64,000 nt of DNA from JBJXHG01 sp046160865 (GTDB lineage Bacteria > Planctomycetota > UBA1135 > GCA-002686595). The first letter of the stretch is position 1. The number at the start of each line of letters is the position of its first letter. Below, one piece after another: positions 18,692 to 28,138 of this stretch. The position numbers and the translations under genes were made by a program. The notes under the pieces are model-generated. The model ran no database searches. It had not been told where the DNA came from and worked only from the letters and a program-made list of their open reading frames with translations. The stretch is from assembly GCA_046160865.1 (NCBI GenBank), contig JBJXHG010000164.1:73912-137911 (forward strand). The letters are read 5' to 3'.

Positions 18692-19924
18692 GTGAACGCG
18701 TACCGTGTGTGGGCCGAGATCGATCTCGATGCGCTGACGCGCAACCTTGCGGTGATCCGGCGTCGCGCGGGGCCGGGTGTGCGCGTGATGCTGGTCGTGA
18801 AAGCCGACGCGTACGGACACGGCGCCGTCGCGATCGCCAATCACGCCGTGCGCTGCGGCGTTGCGGCGCTCGGCGTCGGGACGTCCGCGGAAGCGCTCGA
18901 GCTGCGCCAATCGGGCGTCCGGGTCCCCTTGCTCGTGCTCGGCACGATCATCGACGACGAAGCGACCGACGCGTTGCGCCACGGGGTTCAGATCGCGCTG
19001 CACTCCTTCGACCGCTGCGCGATGGTGCAGGATCTCGCCCAGCGCCTCGGGCTGCGCGCGCGCGTCCATCTCAACGTGGACACGGGCATGGGCCGTCTCG
19101 GCGTGCTGCCGGCGCGCGCGCTCGAGCTCCTGCGGGCGATCCGCGCGTCGAGCCACCTCGATCTCGCCGGCGTGATGACGCACGTCAGCGCGCCGGAAGG
19201 AGCGCTCGCGGCGAGCACGTCCGAGCAAGCGCGCCTCTTCGAGGGCGTTTTGCGCCAAGCGCGCGCCGAGCGCTTGCTGCGCGGCGCGTGGATCCACATG
19301 GCGAACTCGGCCGCGCTCTTCACGAACTTGCGGCCGCGCTACGACACCGTGCGGCCGGGGATCGCGGCCTACGGCGCGCTGCCGGTGGATCTGCCGGGGT
19401 CGGAAGCGCTCGCGCCGCTCATGAGCCTCAAGAGCCAGATCGTCTTCCTGAAAGACGTGCCGGCGGGCACCCCGGTCGGGTACGCGTCGACGTGGGTCGC
19501 ACCGCGCGCGACGCGCATTGCGACGCTGCCGCTCGGCTACAACGACGGTGTGTCCTGGCGCCTCGGCAATTGCGGCGAAGTTCTCGTCCGCGGCCAGCGC
19601 GCGCCGATCGTCGGCCGCGTCTCGATGGATTACACGACGATCGACGTCGGCCAGGTGCCGGGCGCGCGCGTCGGAGACCTCGTCACGCTGATCGGCAGTG
19701 ACGGCAACGAGTCGATCCGCGTCGAGGAAGTCGCCGGCCGCGCGAGCACGATCGCGTACGAGGTGACGTGCTCGCTCGGCAAGCGCGTGCAGCGCACGTA
19801 CGTCGGTGGCGCGGAGATCGAGATCCCGGCGCAAGCGCAGCGCGACGTGCACGGGACGCCGCGTGTGCCGGGCCTGGCGCCGAACGATGCGCCGAAACGT
19901 CCGGGCACACGGTCGACCCCGTAA
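18692..19924 (+). CDS. alr: Alanine racemase
   Basis: The 410-residue PLP enzyme supplies D-alanine for peptidoglycan. The N-terminal WAEIDLDALTRNLAVIR and the PLP-lysine motif VVKADAYGHGAV are typical, as are HLNVDTGMGRLGV and the C-terminal GRVSMDYTTIDV. The barrel plus beta domain fits the usual 360-380 residues; the last ~40 residues are a Pro/Arg-rich tail. The GTG start is set by the TAGCTT box 6 nt upstream. An AsmA-like gene follows 3 nt after the stop. Confidence 0.93.
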   Translation: MNAYRVWAEIDLDALTRNLAVIRRRAGPGVRVMLVVKADAYGHGAVAIANHAVRCGVAALGVGTSAEALELRQSGVRVPLLVLGTIIDDEATDALRHGVQIALHSFDRCAMVQDLAQRLGLRARVHLNVDTGMGRLGVLPARALELLRAIRASSHLDLAGVMTHVSAPEGALAASTSEQARLFEGVLRQARAERLLRGAWIHMANSAALFTNLRPRYDTVRPGIAAYGALPVDLPGSEALAPLMSLKSQIVFLKDVPAGTPVGYASTWVAPRATRIATLPLGYNDGVSWRLGNCGEVLVRGQRAPIVGRVSMDYTTIDVGQVPGARVGDLVTLIGSDGNESIRVEEVAGRASTIAYEVTCSLGKRVQRTYVGGAEIEIPAQAQRDVHGTPRVPGLAPNDAPKRPGTRSTP

Positions 19925-19927
19925 GCC

Positions 19928-22900
19928 ATGGAACGCCTCGCGCGGTTGGCGGGTCGCGCTCTGCTCTTCGCCGGGTGGTTCGCCTTCGCAGCCGTCGTCG
20001 TGCTCTACGGCGCGGAGTCTTCCGGTGCGCTCAATGCGCTCGTGCGCGAGCTGCTCGCGTCGAAGCTCGGCGCGCTCGGTCCCGAGCTCACGATCGCGAG
20101 CACGCGCCTGCGCTGGTTCGAGCCCGCCATCGAGCTCGACGGCGTCGAGATCGGACCGCGTGCCGAGGCCCTGCGCCTCGACTCCGTCCGCATAGAGCTC
20201 GAGCTGCTGCGCGGCCCGCTGGTTCGCGCCCCGCGGATCGAGATCGACGGCGGGCGCGTGCGGATCGCGCCCGCACTGCTCAACGGTCTCGAAGGCTTGC
20301 TCGAAGGGAGTGGGCCGCGCCGCGAGCGCGCGTGGATGCCGACCTTGTGTGTGCGCGGCGTGCACGTCGACTGGGACACGCGGCCCGTCGGCCGTGTGCC
20401 GCTCGGGCGCGTCGAGCTGTACTTGCGCTCGGGCGAAGATCGGTCGCCGGTGCTGACCGGACGCCTCGTGCCGACGCTCGCGGTCGCAGCGGGAACGCCG
20501 GGAGAGATCTATTTGCACGGGCGAGAAGCGCGGCTCGGAGAGTTCGAGATCGTCGCGTCGGCGGCGCGCTTGCCGATCGACTTCGAAGCCGTGCCGCTCG
20601 GCACGTTCCTCGACGATTGGCGCTTCGTGCGGCCGAGCGGCGAGCTCGCACTCGAAGCGCGCGGCGGGTTGTCGATTCGCGACGGCTTCGCGTTGCGTCC
20701 CGGAGCGCGCCTGCGGCTGCAATGGACGAACGGCTCGTTTCGCGCCGCCGCTGGCAAGCAGCGCTTCGACGAGATCGAGGGCGACGTCGACCTGGAGTAC
20801 CGGCCGCCGGCGCACGAGGCGCGCGCGTCGAACCTGCGGCAGTGGCGCGGCCGCGCCCAACTCACCGGCCAGTTCGACGGCGCACCCTTCGCGTTGCGCG
20901 CCGAGCAGGCGGAGAGTGCGAAGTGCTGGCTCGACATGGACGCGTTCCCGCTCGACGAGCGCGTGCTGCAGCTCGCCGGCGATCGGGCGAATGTCCGCCG
21001 ACAATGGGACTCCTTCGAACCGCACGGTCGCGCGCGCGTGTGCGCCGCGCTCGCAGTGTCCGCGTCGTGGGACGGCGTGGCGCCGCTCTCCTCGGCGCTG
21101 TCGTTCGGCTTGTGGTCCGAACTCGACGGCCAAGCGGGCATCGTGTACCGCGGCTGGCCGAGCGCACGCACCGGACATCGCGACCAAGGCTTTCCGCTGC
21201 CGCTCGCCGGTGTGACGGGCGAAGTCGTGTGCGCGTACGACCCGCACCGCTTGCGACCGCTCCTGTGCGGGCTCGTCGGACTCGCCGGCGCGAACGCGGC
21301 GGGCACGCGCGTGCGCGCGCACGGCGTGATCGCCGCGCACCCGGTGGATCTTCCGCCGTACGCGCCGGGCTACGGCTACGGCGAGTTCGATCTGGCGCTC
21401 GAAAGCGAGCACTTGCCCGTCGACGACGAGCTGCGCAACGCGCTGCTCGGACTCTCCGACATCCTGCACCCGGACGAGACCTGGCGCGCGTTCCGACCGG
21501 ACGGCGGAGCACTCCGCGCACGCGTGCGCCTCGCGCGAACGGCCGACAAACGGTACGCCGCGGCACACGTCGAGCTCGGCTTGACCGGCGTCGACGTCAC
21601 GTGGAGCGCGTGTCCGCTGCCGGTGCACATCGCGCACGGGCGCTTCGAGTTCCTGTCCGATGGCGCGCGCGACCGTGGCATCTCGTGCGCGATCGAGGGG
21701 ACGCTCGCCACCGCGCAGCGGCTCGCGCTATCGGCGCGCCTTCAAACCGATCCCGCGGTCGAAGCGGGAGAAGGGATGAAGCGTCTCGATCAGATCGAGC
21801 ACTTCGCGGTACACGCGGAGCGCTTCTCACTGACTGGCGACGACAAGAAGATCCTCGTCACGCAGTTCCCCGCGATCGGCCAGGCGTTGGACGAGTTCCT
21901 GCCGCGCGGCTTCGTCGACATCGGCTACGCACGCGCGCGCGCTTCGGCGGCCGGCGCGTTCGAGACGACGGTCGAGATCGCACCGCAGGGACCGGTCCAA
22001 CTCAGTCCGGCCGACTTCAAGATGGTGACGAGCGACGTGCACGGTCGCGTGCTCGTGAGCGTGCGCGAATTCGCCGGCGAAGCAACGTCGGTCACGCGCG
22101 CGCGCCTCGCTCCGATCGTCGGCGCGTGGGGCCCCGACGTGCAGGTCGCGTTCACGGCCAGCTTTCCCGACGCACCGCTCGTGTTCTACGGCGCGGGCAT
22201 CGACCCCACGAACAAGAGCTTGCTCGGCAGTCTCGCGACGTCGATGCGCGCGCCGGGAGCCGCGGACTTCGACGTCAACGTGCTGCGCGTCGACGGGCGG
22301 CTCGATTTGCGCGCCGAGTTCGCGCCGCGCCTGGCCGAGCAACCGAGCGGCGACATCCGTGCACGCATCTATCTGCGAGACAACTCGCTCGCGAGCGGCG
22401 AGGACTTCCGGCTCGACCGCCTGCAGGGCGTGCTCGAGTGGCACGAGCGCGAACTCACCGCCACGCGCCTCGCCGCGCGTATCGCGAACACTCCGGTCGA
22501 GCTCTCGAACGCGCGCTTCGAGAGCGACGCGCAGGGCTTCCGGCTCCGCCTCGGACTGTCCGCCGAGAACCTGCGCTGCGACCGCGAGCACCTGCGCTGC
22601 TTCCTGAACGCGGCGACGGTCGACGCGCTCGTCGGCGACCTGCAGCTCGACGGCTGGATGGACATCGAGAACGCGGAGGTCGGGATCTCGAACTCACCGC
22701 AAGGCGGCACGAAGGTCGAGTTCCGCGGCCAGGTCACGCCGAGCGATCTGTCGATCCAGCTCGGCCTGCCGTTCTCGATCCGCTCCGCGACGGCACAGAT
22801 CGAAGGGCTCGTGCTCGAAGGCGGCCGCGTGCGCTCGTGGGGACGACTCAGCGATTTGTACGGCGAGCTCGCGCGGCGCAACCTCGGGCCGGCGGATCTG

Positions 22901-23623
22901 CTCTTCACGTACGTCGAGCCGCGCCTGTCGATCGAGGACCTGAGCGGTCAGTTCGAAGGCGGGCGCATCCAACCGCTCGGCGGCGATGCGAGCCGCGGCG
23001 GCACGGTGTTCTCGATCGACCTCGAGAAGCCGTATCCGTTCCAGCTCGCGCTCGATCTGCAGAGCGTCAGCGTCGCGGGTTTGCTCGGCGACTTGTTCCC
23101 GTCGAGCGTCGCGACGAAGGGCTTGCTCAGCTGCCAGATGCGCCTCACCGGCAATACCGAAAACTTGCTCGGCATCGCCGGCTCCGGCTCGGTGCTGCTG
23201 CGCGAGTCGCGCCTGTGGTCGATCCCGGTGTTCCGCGAGCTCTTCTCGCTGCTCGGCCTCGACAACACCGCGGTGTTCGATCGCATGGCGACGAACTTCC
23301 GTGTGAAGGACGGCGCCGTGCGGATGAACGACATCGCCGCGCGCAGCCCGATCTTCCAGCTCGTCGGGAAAGGCGTCGTCGACTTCGACGGCCGGCTCAA
23401 GCACGACCTCGAGGTGCGCTACGACTTGGTCGATCGCCTCGGTCCGTTCGCGCGGCTCTTGTACGCGATCCAGAACGAGCTGCTGGCCGTCGCGATCCGC
23501 GGCGACATGTCGCGTCCGCAAGTGATCCTGAAGTACCCCTTGCAGCGACTTCTCAGCTCCGGCAGCGAAGGCTACCGTGCGCTGCCGTTGCCGGCCCTCT
23601 CGCCGCTACCGCCGCGCTTCTGA
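19928..23623 (+). CDS. Large AsmA/YhdP-like envelope protein
   Basis: The 1231-residue protein has one N-terminal TM segment (about 8-30: GRALLFAGWFAFAAVVVLYG) and then a long extracytoplasmic beta-rich region. The N-terminal part resembles AsmA/DUF3971 (LTIASTRLRWFEPAIELDGVEIG). The C-terminal 180 residues resemble the AsmA-like C-terminal domain, with GSGSVLLRESRLWSIPVFRELFSLLGL and VRMNDIAARSPIFQLVGKGVVDFDGRL. Such proteins act in phospholipid transport and outer-membrane homeostasis. It sits between alr and a sugar nucleotidyltransferase gene (2-nt gap), consistent with envelope biogenesis. YhdP/TamB relatives are alternatives. Confidence 0.78.
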   Translation: MERLARLAGRALLFAGWFAFAAVVVLYGAESSGALNALVRELLASKLGALGPELTIASTRLRWFEPAIELDGVEIGPRAEALRLDSVRIELELLRGPLVRAPRIEIDGGRVRIAPALLNGLEGLLEGSGPRRERAWMPTLCVRGVHVDWDTRPVGRVPLGRVELYLRSGEDRSPVLTGRLVPTLAVAAGTPGEIYLHGREARLGEFEIVASAARLPIDFEAVPLGTFLDDWRFVRPSGELALEARGGLSIRDGFALRPGARLRLQWTNGSFRAAAGKQRFDEIEGDVDLEYRPPAHEARASNLRQWRGRAQLTGQFDGAPFALRAEQAESAKCWLDMDAFPLDERVLQLAGDRANVRRQWDSFEPHGRARVCAALAVSASWDGVAPLSSALSFGLWSELDGQAGIVYRGWPSARTGHRDQGFPLPLAGVTGEVVCAYDPHRLRPLLCGLVGLAGANAAGTRVRAHGVIAAHPVDLPPYAPGYGYGEFDLALESEHLPVDDELRNALLGLSDILHPDETWRAFRPDGGALRARVRLARTADKRYAAAHVELGLTGVDVTWSACPLPVHIAHGRFEFLSDGARDRGISCAIEGTLATAQRLALSARLQTDPAVEAGEGMKRLDQIEHFAVHAERFSLTGDDKKILVTQFPAIGQALDEFLPRGFVDIGYARARASAAGAFETTVEIAPQGPVQLSPADFKMVTSDVHGRVLVSVREFAGEATSVTRARLAPIVGAWGPDVQVAFTASFPDAPLVFYGAGIDPTNKSLLGSLATSMRAPGAADFDVNVLRVDGRLDLRAEFAPRLAEQPSGDIRARIYLRDNSLASGEDFRLDRLQGVLEWHERELTATRLAARIANTPVELSNARFESDAQGFRLRLGLSAENLRCDREHLRCFLNAATVDALVGDLQLDGWMDIENAEVGISNSPQGGTKVEFRGQVTPSDLSIQLGLPFSIRSATAQIEGLVLEGGRVRSWGRLSDLYGELARRNLGPADLLFTYVEPRLSIEDLSGQFEGGRIQPLGGDASRGGTVFSIDLEKPYPFQLALDLQSVSVAGLLGDLFPSSVATKGLLSCQMRLTGNTENLLGIAGSGSVLLRESRLWSIPVFRELFSLLGLDNTAVFDRMATNFRVKDGAVRMNDIAARSPIFQLVGKGVVDFDGRLKHDLEVRYDLVDRLGPFARLLYAIQNELLAVAIRGDMSRPQVILKYPLQRLLSSGSEGYRALPLPALSPLPPRF

Positions 23624-23625
23624 GC

Positions 23626-24738
23626 ATGGTCGTCCCGCGCTTGTACGCCGTTCTGCTCGCCGGCGGCTTCGGCACACGCTTCTGGCCGGCGAGCCGTCGC
23701 GCGCTTCCGAAGCAGTTCCTCCCCATCGCGGGCAAGCGCTCGATGATCGCGGAGACGGCCGCGCGCATCGTCGCGAGTAACGCACGCACGGGACTGGTGC
23801 CGTGGGAGCGTGTGCTCGTCGTCACCGCCGATGCGCACCGCCCGCTCGTGCTGCGCGCACTCCGCAAGCTCCCGCCCGAGAACGTGCTCGGCGAGCCGGT
23901 CGGTCGCAACACCGCCGCGTGCGCCGCGTGGGCGGCGCTCGAGATCGAGCGCCGCGAGAAGGACGCCGTGCAAGTGGTGCTGCCGTCCGACCACGTCATC
24001 GAGCCCGCGTCGCAGTTCCAGCGCGTCTTGCGCTCGACCGCGGAGCGCGCTGCCGACGGCGACGCGCTGTACACGTTCGGCATCCGGCCGACGTTCCCGG
24101 CGACGGGCTACGGTTACATCGAAGCGGGCGAGCACACGACGCACGGCGCAAGTGAGCTCGACGTGCGCCGCGTCGCGCGCTTCGTCGAGAAGCCCGATCG
24201 CGCACGGGCCGAGCAGTTCCTCGCGAGCGGCCGCTTCTTCTGGAACGCCGGCATCTTCGTGTGGCGTTCGCGCGCGATCCTCGCCGCGCTGCACGAGCAC
24301 GCGCCGAGCGTCGTGAATCCGCTCGAGACGGCGCTGATTGGCCCGACCGTCGAAGCGCGCGAGGCGGCGGCGCGCGCCGCGTATCCCGGGCTGCCGTCCG
24401 TCTCCATCGACGTCGCCGTGATGGAGCAAGCGCGCGACGTGCGCGTGGTACCGATCGACTTCCGCTGGAACGATGTCGGCTCGTGGACCGCGATCCCCGA
24501 CGTGCAGCCGAGCGACGTGCTACGCAACACCGTCGCCGGCGGCGCGCAGCTGCTCGCGCACGACGCTCGGAACTGCATCGCGTACGGAGCACAGGGCGAG
24601 CTCGTCGCGCTGCTCGGCGTGAGCGACCTCGTCGTCGTGCACGCTGGCAAGGTGACGCTCGTGTGCCCGCGCGACCGCGCGCAGGACGTCAAGCAGCTCG
24701 TCGAGCGTCTGGAGCGCGAGGGACCGGGGTTCTTGTGA
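23626..24738 (+). CDS. manC: Mannose-1-phosphate guanylyltransferase
   Basis: The 370-residue nucleotidyltransferase makes GDP-mannose. The motif LLAGGFGTRFWPASRRALPKQ is the pyrophosphorylase signature. LPSDHVIEP, TGYGYIEAGE, RFVEKPDRARAEQFLASG, FWNAGIFVWR and DFRWNDVGSW follow in the family order. The length matches single-domain enzymes without the C-terminal isomerase domain. The product could feed LPS or other glycans. ruvX overlaps its stop by GTGA. Confidence 0.9.
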   Translation: MVVPRLYAVLLAGGFGTRFWPASRRALPKQFLPIAGKRSMIAETAARIVASNARTGLVPWERVLVVTADAHRPLVLRALRKLPPENVLGEPVGRNTAACAAWAALEIERREKDAVQVVLPSDHVIEPASQFQRVLRSTAERAADGDALYTFGIRPTFPATGYGYIEAGEHTTHGASELDVRRVARFVEKPDRARAEQFLASGRFFWNAGIFVWRSRAILAALHEHAPSVVNPLETALIGPTVEAREAAARAAYPGLPSVSIDVAVMEQARDVRVVPIDFRWNDVGSWTAIPDVQPSDVLRNTVAGGAQLLAHDARNCIAYGAQGELVALLGVSDLVVVHAGKVTLVCPRDRAQDVKQLVERLEREGPGFL

Positions 24739-25181
24739 GCAAGGCGCCCGCAGGCGGCATCCTCGCCATCGATCACGGCACGAAACGCACCGGATTCGCG
24801 GTCGCGGATCCGCTGCGCATCAGCGTGCAGGCGCTGGAGCGTTTCTCCGGCGACGGAGCGGGCGGTGCGTTGCTCGACCACGTCGCGAAGCTGCTCGACG
24901 AGCGCACGATCGCGACGCTCCTCGTCGGCAATCCGAAGAACATGGACGGCAGCGACGGACCGCGCGCAAAGGAAGTGCGCGCGGTCGCGGATCGGTTGCG
25001 CGCTCGCTTCCCGAAGCTCGAGGTCGTGCTCTACGACGAGCGCCTCACGACGAAGGCGGCGGAAGAGCTGCTGCGCGAGATGGGCGAGCGCGGCGAGAAA
25101 GCGCGCGCGTTGCGCGACAGCATGAGTGCGCTCGTGCTACTCCGCGATTGGCTCGCGTCGGGCGAGCCCCGAGCGACCTGA
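24735..25181 (+). CDS. ruvX: RuvX/YqgF-family Holliday junction resolvase homologue
   Basis: The 148-residue RNase H-fold protein opens with GILAIDHGTKRTGFAVADP. It continues with LLVGNPKNMDGSDGPRAKEV, VVLYDERLTTKAAEELL and the C-terminal DSMSALVLLRDWL, the full RuvX pattern including the catalytic acidic residues. Members act in pre-16S rRNA 5' processing and resemble Holliday junction resolvases. The GTG start overlaps the previous stop. Confidence 0.92.
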   Translation: MSKAPAGGILAIDHGTKRTGFAVADPLRISVQALERFSGDGAGGALLDHVAKLLDERTIATLLVGNPKNMDGSDGPRAKEVRAVADRLRARFPKLEVVLYDERLTTKAAEELLREMGERGEKARALRDSMSALVLLRDWLASGEPRAT

Positions 25182-25278
25182 GCTCGAGCGCGTCGAGCGC
25201 TCGAGCGAATCCACCGGTGGAACGGCATGCGCGGCAGCTGCGGCTCTTCGCGCGAGCGCTGCGCGCCCGCGCCTGGCA

Positions 25279-25349
25279 ACACCGATACATTCGCGCCAGC
25301 GCTGCGCGCTCGCCACACCGATACATTCGCGCGAGCGCTACGCGCTCGC
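25279..25349 (+). repeat. Two tandem 35-nt repeats with hairpins between convergent genes
   Basis: ACACCGATACATTCGCGC begins two nearly identical units (25279-25313 and 25315-25349). Each ends in a self-complementary GCGCGAGCGCTACGCGCTCG-like part; the second forms GCGCGAGCGC-TAC-GCGCTCGCGC, a perfect 10-bp stem. A decayed third relative of the hairpin part lies around 25240-25270. Its place between ruvX and the convergent hydrolase gene suggests a bidirectional transcription stop. Confidence 0.65.
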
Positions 25350-25351
25350 GC

Positions 25352-26242
25352 TCAGGCTCGCGGCAGCTTCTGATCGAGCCAGTCGCACGAGCGCGCGCAG
25401 ACGTCGGCCGTCGCGGACTCGTGGAACAAGTCGTGGCGCAAACCCGTGAACGTCTCGAGCTCGACCGGTGGGTGCGCGAGACGCCGCACGAGATCCGGAC
25501 GTGCGATCGGATCCTCGCTGCCTTGCAAGACGAGCGCCGGCATCGCGAGCGAACCGAGCCGCGCGGCATACGTCTGCGCCGCTTCGACAGCCTGCGTGGC
25601 CGCTCGCACCGTGATCTTGTCGTGCACGAGCTCATCTGCCGCACGCCGCGCGTTCTCGGTCGGATCGGTGGAAAGATCGCCGGTCGTGAAGCCGATGCGA
25701 CCTTCGCTCGTCGGGAGGATCTTCTTGAAGAGCTTCATCACGCCGCCGACGGCTTGCGGCAAGTCGAAGCGCGGCTCGAACAGCGGCGCGGCGAGCACGA
25801 GAGCCGACACGCCGTCCGGCTTCTCGCTCGCGTAGGCGAGCGCGTAGATCGCGCCGAGGCCGTGACCGACGAGCACCTTCGGCGCTTCGGGCTGGCGGTA
25901 CGCGAGGTGATCCTGCACGTCGCCGATGTCGCGCAAGACCTCGCGCAGACCGTTGCTGTGGCCGCGAGCTCCTTCGGAGCGACCGTGTCCGCGCAGATCG
26001 GGCAGCGCGACCGACCAACCGCGCTGCGCAAGCGCGCGCGCGAGCCCGATGTACCGGCCGCCGTGGCCTCCGGCGTCGTGCACGATCGTCACGGCGCCGC
26101 GCGGCTCGCCCGCCGCCGCGAGCTCGAGCACGTGCAGCAGCACGAGGCCCGACGACTTGTGCGATAGCCCGGCGGTCGCGTCGCCTTCAGGAGTCGACTC
26201 GCGCAGCTCGAGGTACGTGACGAAGGGTTCTTCGAGGCTCAT
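25352..26242 (-). CDS. Alpha/beta hydrolase-like protein with Gly at the nucleophile position
   Basis: The 296-residue protein resembles monoacylglycerol-lipase/lysophospholipase-type serine hydrolases: HDAGGHGGRYIGLARAL (oxyanion region), WSVALPDLRGHGRSEG, VLQGSEDPIA (acid) and GLRHDLFHE (His). The nucleophile elbow reads VGHGLGA instead of GHSxG, so the catalytic Ser is replaced by Gly; the codon is clearly GGC. It is therefore either non-hydrolytic or uses another residue. It stands alone and convergent to ruvX. The divergent neighbour is rnpB. Confidence 0.82.
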   Translation of the reverse strand: MSLEEPFVTYLELRESTPEGDATAGLSHKSSGLVLLHVLELAAAGEPRGAVTIVHDAGGHGGRYIGLARALAQRGWSVALPDLRGHGRSEGARGHSNGLREVLRDIGDVQDHLAYRQPEAPKVLVGHGLGAIYALAYASEKPDGVSALVLAAPLFEPRFDLPQAVGGVMKLFKKILPTSEGRIGFTTGDLSTDPTENARRAADELVHDKITVRAATQAVEAAQTYAARLGSLAMPALVLQGSEDPIARPDLVRRLAHPPVELETFTGLRHDLFHESATADVCARSCDWLDQKLPRA

Positions 26243-26325
26243 GCGCGAGAAGGCGGAAGGCTATGGACGTCGCTCGCGCGCGGCAAGCACTCCGTTCCGC
26301 GCGCACGATCGAGTTCGATCGCGGC

Positions 26326-26331
26326 TATCCT
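26326..26331 (+). promoter_or_regulatory. -10 box of rnpB
   Basis: TATCCT lies about 9 nt before the predicted 5' end of the RNase P RNA (P1 helix at 26341), the expected spacing for a -10 box. The -35 is not obvious. Confidence 0.5.
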
Positions 26332-26340
26332 ATGCGCTGA

Positions 26341-26740
<400 letters not shown>

Positions 26741-26773
26741 TCTCTCCTCCCCGCGCGCCCGAAGCCCGAGTGT

Positions 26774-26787
26774 CCGCATACCGACGG
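26774..26787 (+). repeat. Left copy of a 14-nt direct repeat bounding the accessory island
   Basis: CCGCATACCGACGG here recurs exactly at 30857-30870. The copies enclose the transposase, the toxin-antitoxin-like cassette and the candidate small RNA. The left copy lies 34 nt after the end of rnpB and is also part of a small stem-loop (26774-26796). It might be an attachment or target duplication, but no integrase is present. Confidence 0.4.
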
Positions 26788-26869
26788 GAGTATCGGCTTG
26801 ACGCAATCGACCCGTTTTGGATGAAGTCGCGCCGTCGGGATTGCTACAACCCCCTTGATTTACGACCGT

Positions 26870-26909
26870 CGCTCATATACGCCTGTGGCCCAGAGGCGGT
26901 ATATGAGCG
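26870..26909 (+). repeat. AT-rich inverted repeat in the island
   Basis: GCTCATATACGCCT (26871-26884) and AGGCGGTATATGAGC (26894-26908) pair over 14 bp with one bulged base around a short loop. The local AT-richness contrasts with flanking DNA. It could be an operator, a terminator or a remnant of a mobile-element end. Confidence 0.55.
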
Positions 26910-27009
26910 GACCCGTCGCGCTTTTCTCTGAGCGCCGTTTGTATGACAAACAGATGAGATGGGGCCTGTTTTGCTCTCGTCGTGCGGGCCAGAATCCGCG
27001 CTCGACGCC

Positions 27010-27447
27010 ATGGAAAGAGGAGCAAACAGCGAGTCGATTTACGAGAAGGTCCGCCGCGAGTTCGTAGCCGCGAAGCAGTCGGAAATCGAGGTCGGGCTGC
27101 GCGTCATCGCCGACTGCGAAAGCCTCGGCGTCACCCCGCCGAACCTGCTCGGCAAGTCCACGTTCGCGCCGAACAACGGCCAGTCCGCGATCAACCGAGT
27201 CCCGTGGCACGTTGCGATCGACTTGGTTTTGCGCGAGTCGCCAAGGCCGCTCACGGTGAAGCAGATCGTGACGCTTCTCCAAGAGCGCGGGCGCATCTTC
27301 CCGGTTGCGACGCGCCCCACGGTCAGCGTGTCGTCGGTCTTCTCGACGAAGGCGGACGAGATGGGATGGCGCGCAACCGGTGAGCATCCGCGCCGATGGC
27401 GCGCGAAGTCACTGGCCGAACCCGAACCCGAGGAGCGCGCGCCGTGA
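27010..27447 (+). CDS. Small winged-helix-like protein of unknown function
   Basis: A 145-residue protein from the ATG at 27010 (an in-frame start at 26959 is possible). The N-terminal half is helical (YEKVRREFVAAKQSEIEVGL). The C-terminal part, PLTVKQIVTLLQERGRIFP followed by VSVSSVFSTKADEMGW and HPRRWR, resembles winged-helix modules of the HARE-HTH type seen in restriction and mobile-element proteins. It probably binds DNA, but the family is not certain. It lies within the accessory island. Confidence 0.5.
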   Translation: MERGANSESIYEKVRREFVAAKQSEIEVGLRVIADCESLGVTPPNLLGKSTFAPNNGQSAINRVPWHVAIDLVLRESPRPLTVKQIVTLLQERGRIFPVATRPTVSVSSVFSTKADEMGWRATGEHPRRWRAKSLAEPEPEERAP

Positions 27448-28138
27448 CGATCTTCGCGCGCACCTTCGACGATGCATCGAGATCGTCCGTCGCCACTACT
27501 TACTCCGGCCCCTCCGCAGGCCGCTGGCGATGGCCGAGGCTGTTCATGGTTTCCGACACGGTGGAGGGCATTCCTCAACCCCACGGAGCCGAACGGCCTT
27601 GCGGAGCCGATTGGGATCTCGCCGTAGGCTCTGCGGTCTCTCGACGCGCAGACGGCCGTGTTCCCTGCGCGAGGCTGCTACCGAATCGCCCCGCTGTCAC
27701 GGGGCGAGCGTCGAGCATTCCTCGGCTCCTCATGCGGAGCGGGCCAACCACGCGGAGGCGCCAACCAAACTGAAATAGCGGAACGTCCGAGGGCGGGGCC
27801 TGACGACGATAAAGCCTGCACGCGAACGCTTCGACTCACCCTCGAAGCACGCCGGCAGGACACAGAGCCGATCGAACCTTGACACCCAACATGAGGGCCC
27901 GCCCACGCCGTCGTGGGCGGCTCTCACTACTAGGTCGGTCAGTTTAACCGGGGCCTTTAAAGCTTAACAAGCCCCCTTTTCGCGGATTTCCGGGGCTTTC
28001 TCGCGCCCGCCGAGTCCGCCCTGCGCCGCGCGTCGGCGCCTAGTCCGGAAAGGACAGCCGTAAGACACTAGTCAGGGATAGTTTATGGATCATAATATTC
28101 TACTTGACGCAACATGCCCGGCCGAGGAAGATGGGGGC
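27448..28138 (+). other. Non-coding stretch of the island with two stem-loops
   Basis: No reading frame here looks like a real protein. Two stem-loops are visible: CCGCCCACG-CCGT-CGTGGGCGG at 27899-27920, and GGGGC...GCCCC followed by CTTTT at 27949-27980, a weak intrinsic-terminator shape. CATAAT at 28091-28096 is a plausible -10 box for the transposase if that gene starts at 28139. No terminal inverted repeats of an IS could be paired. Confidence 0.4.

Noticed and set aside
18641..21637. A 998-codon minus-strand frame opposite alr and the AsmA-like gene
   Set aside because: Composition is typical antisense shadow of high-GC genes, with no domain, and it crosses two well-supported plus-strand genes.
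19768..24738. A 1656-codon open frame whose first ~1280 codons overlap alr and the AsmA-like gene in another frame
   Set aside because: Only its last 370 codons (from 23626) match a protein family. The rest is Arg/Ala-rich shadow translation of GC-rich coding DNA.
25240..25350. Repeats considered as a CRISPR array
   Set aside because: Only two directly adjacent units without unique spacers, and no cas genes in the window.
27305..27778. Overlapping ORFs after the winged-helix-like gene
   Set aside because: Frames are Arg/Ser/Pro-rich with no conserved pattern; I see no real protein in 27448-28084.
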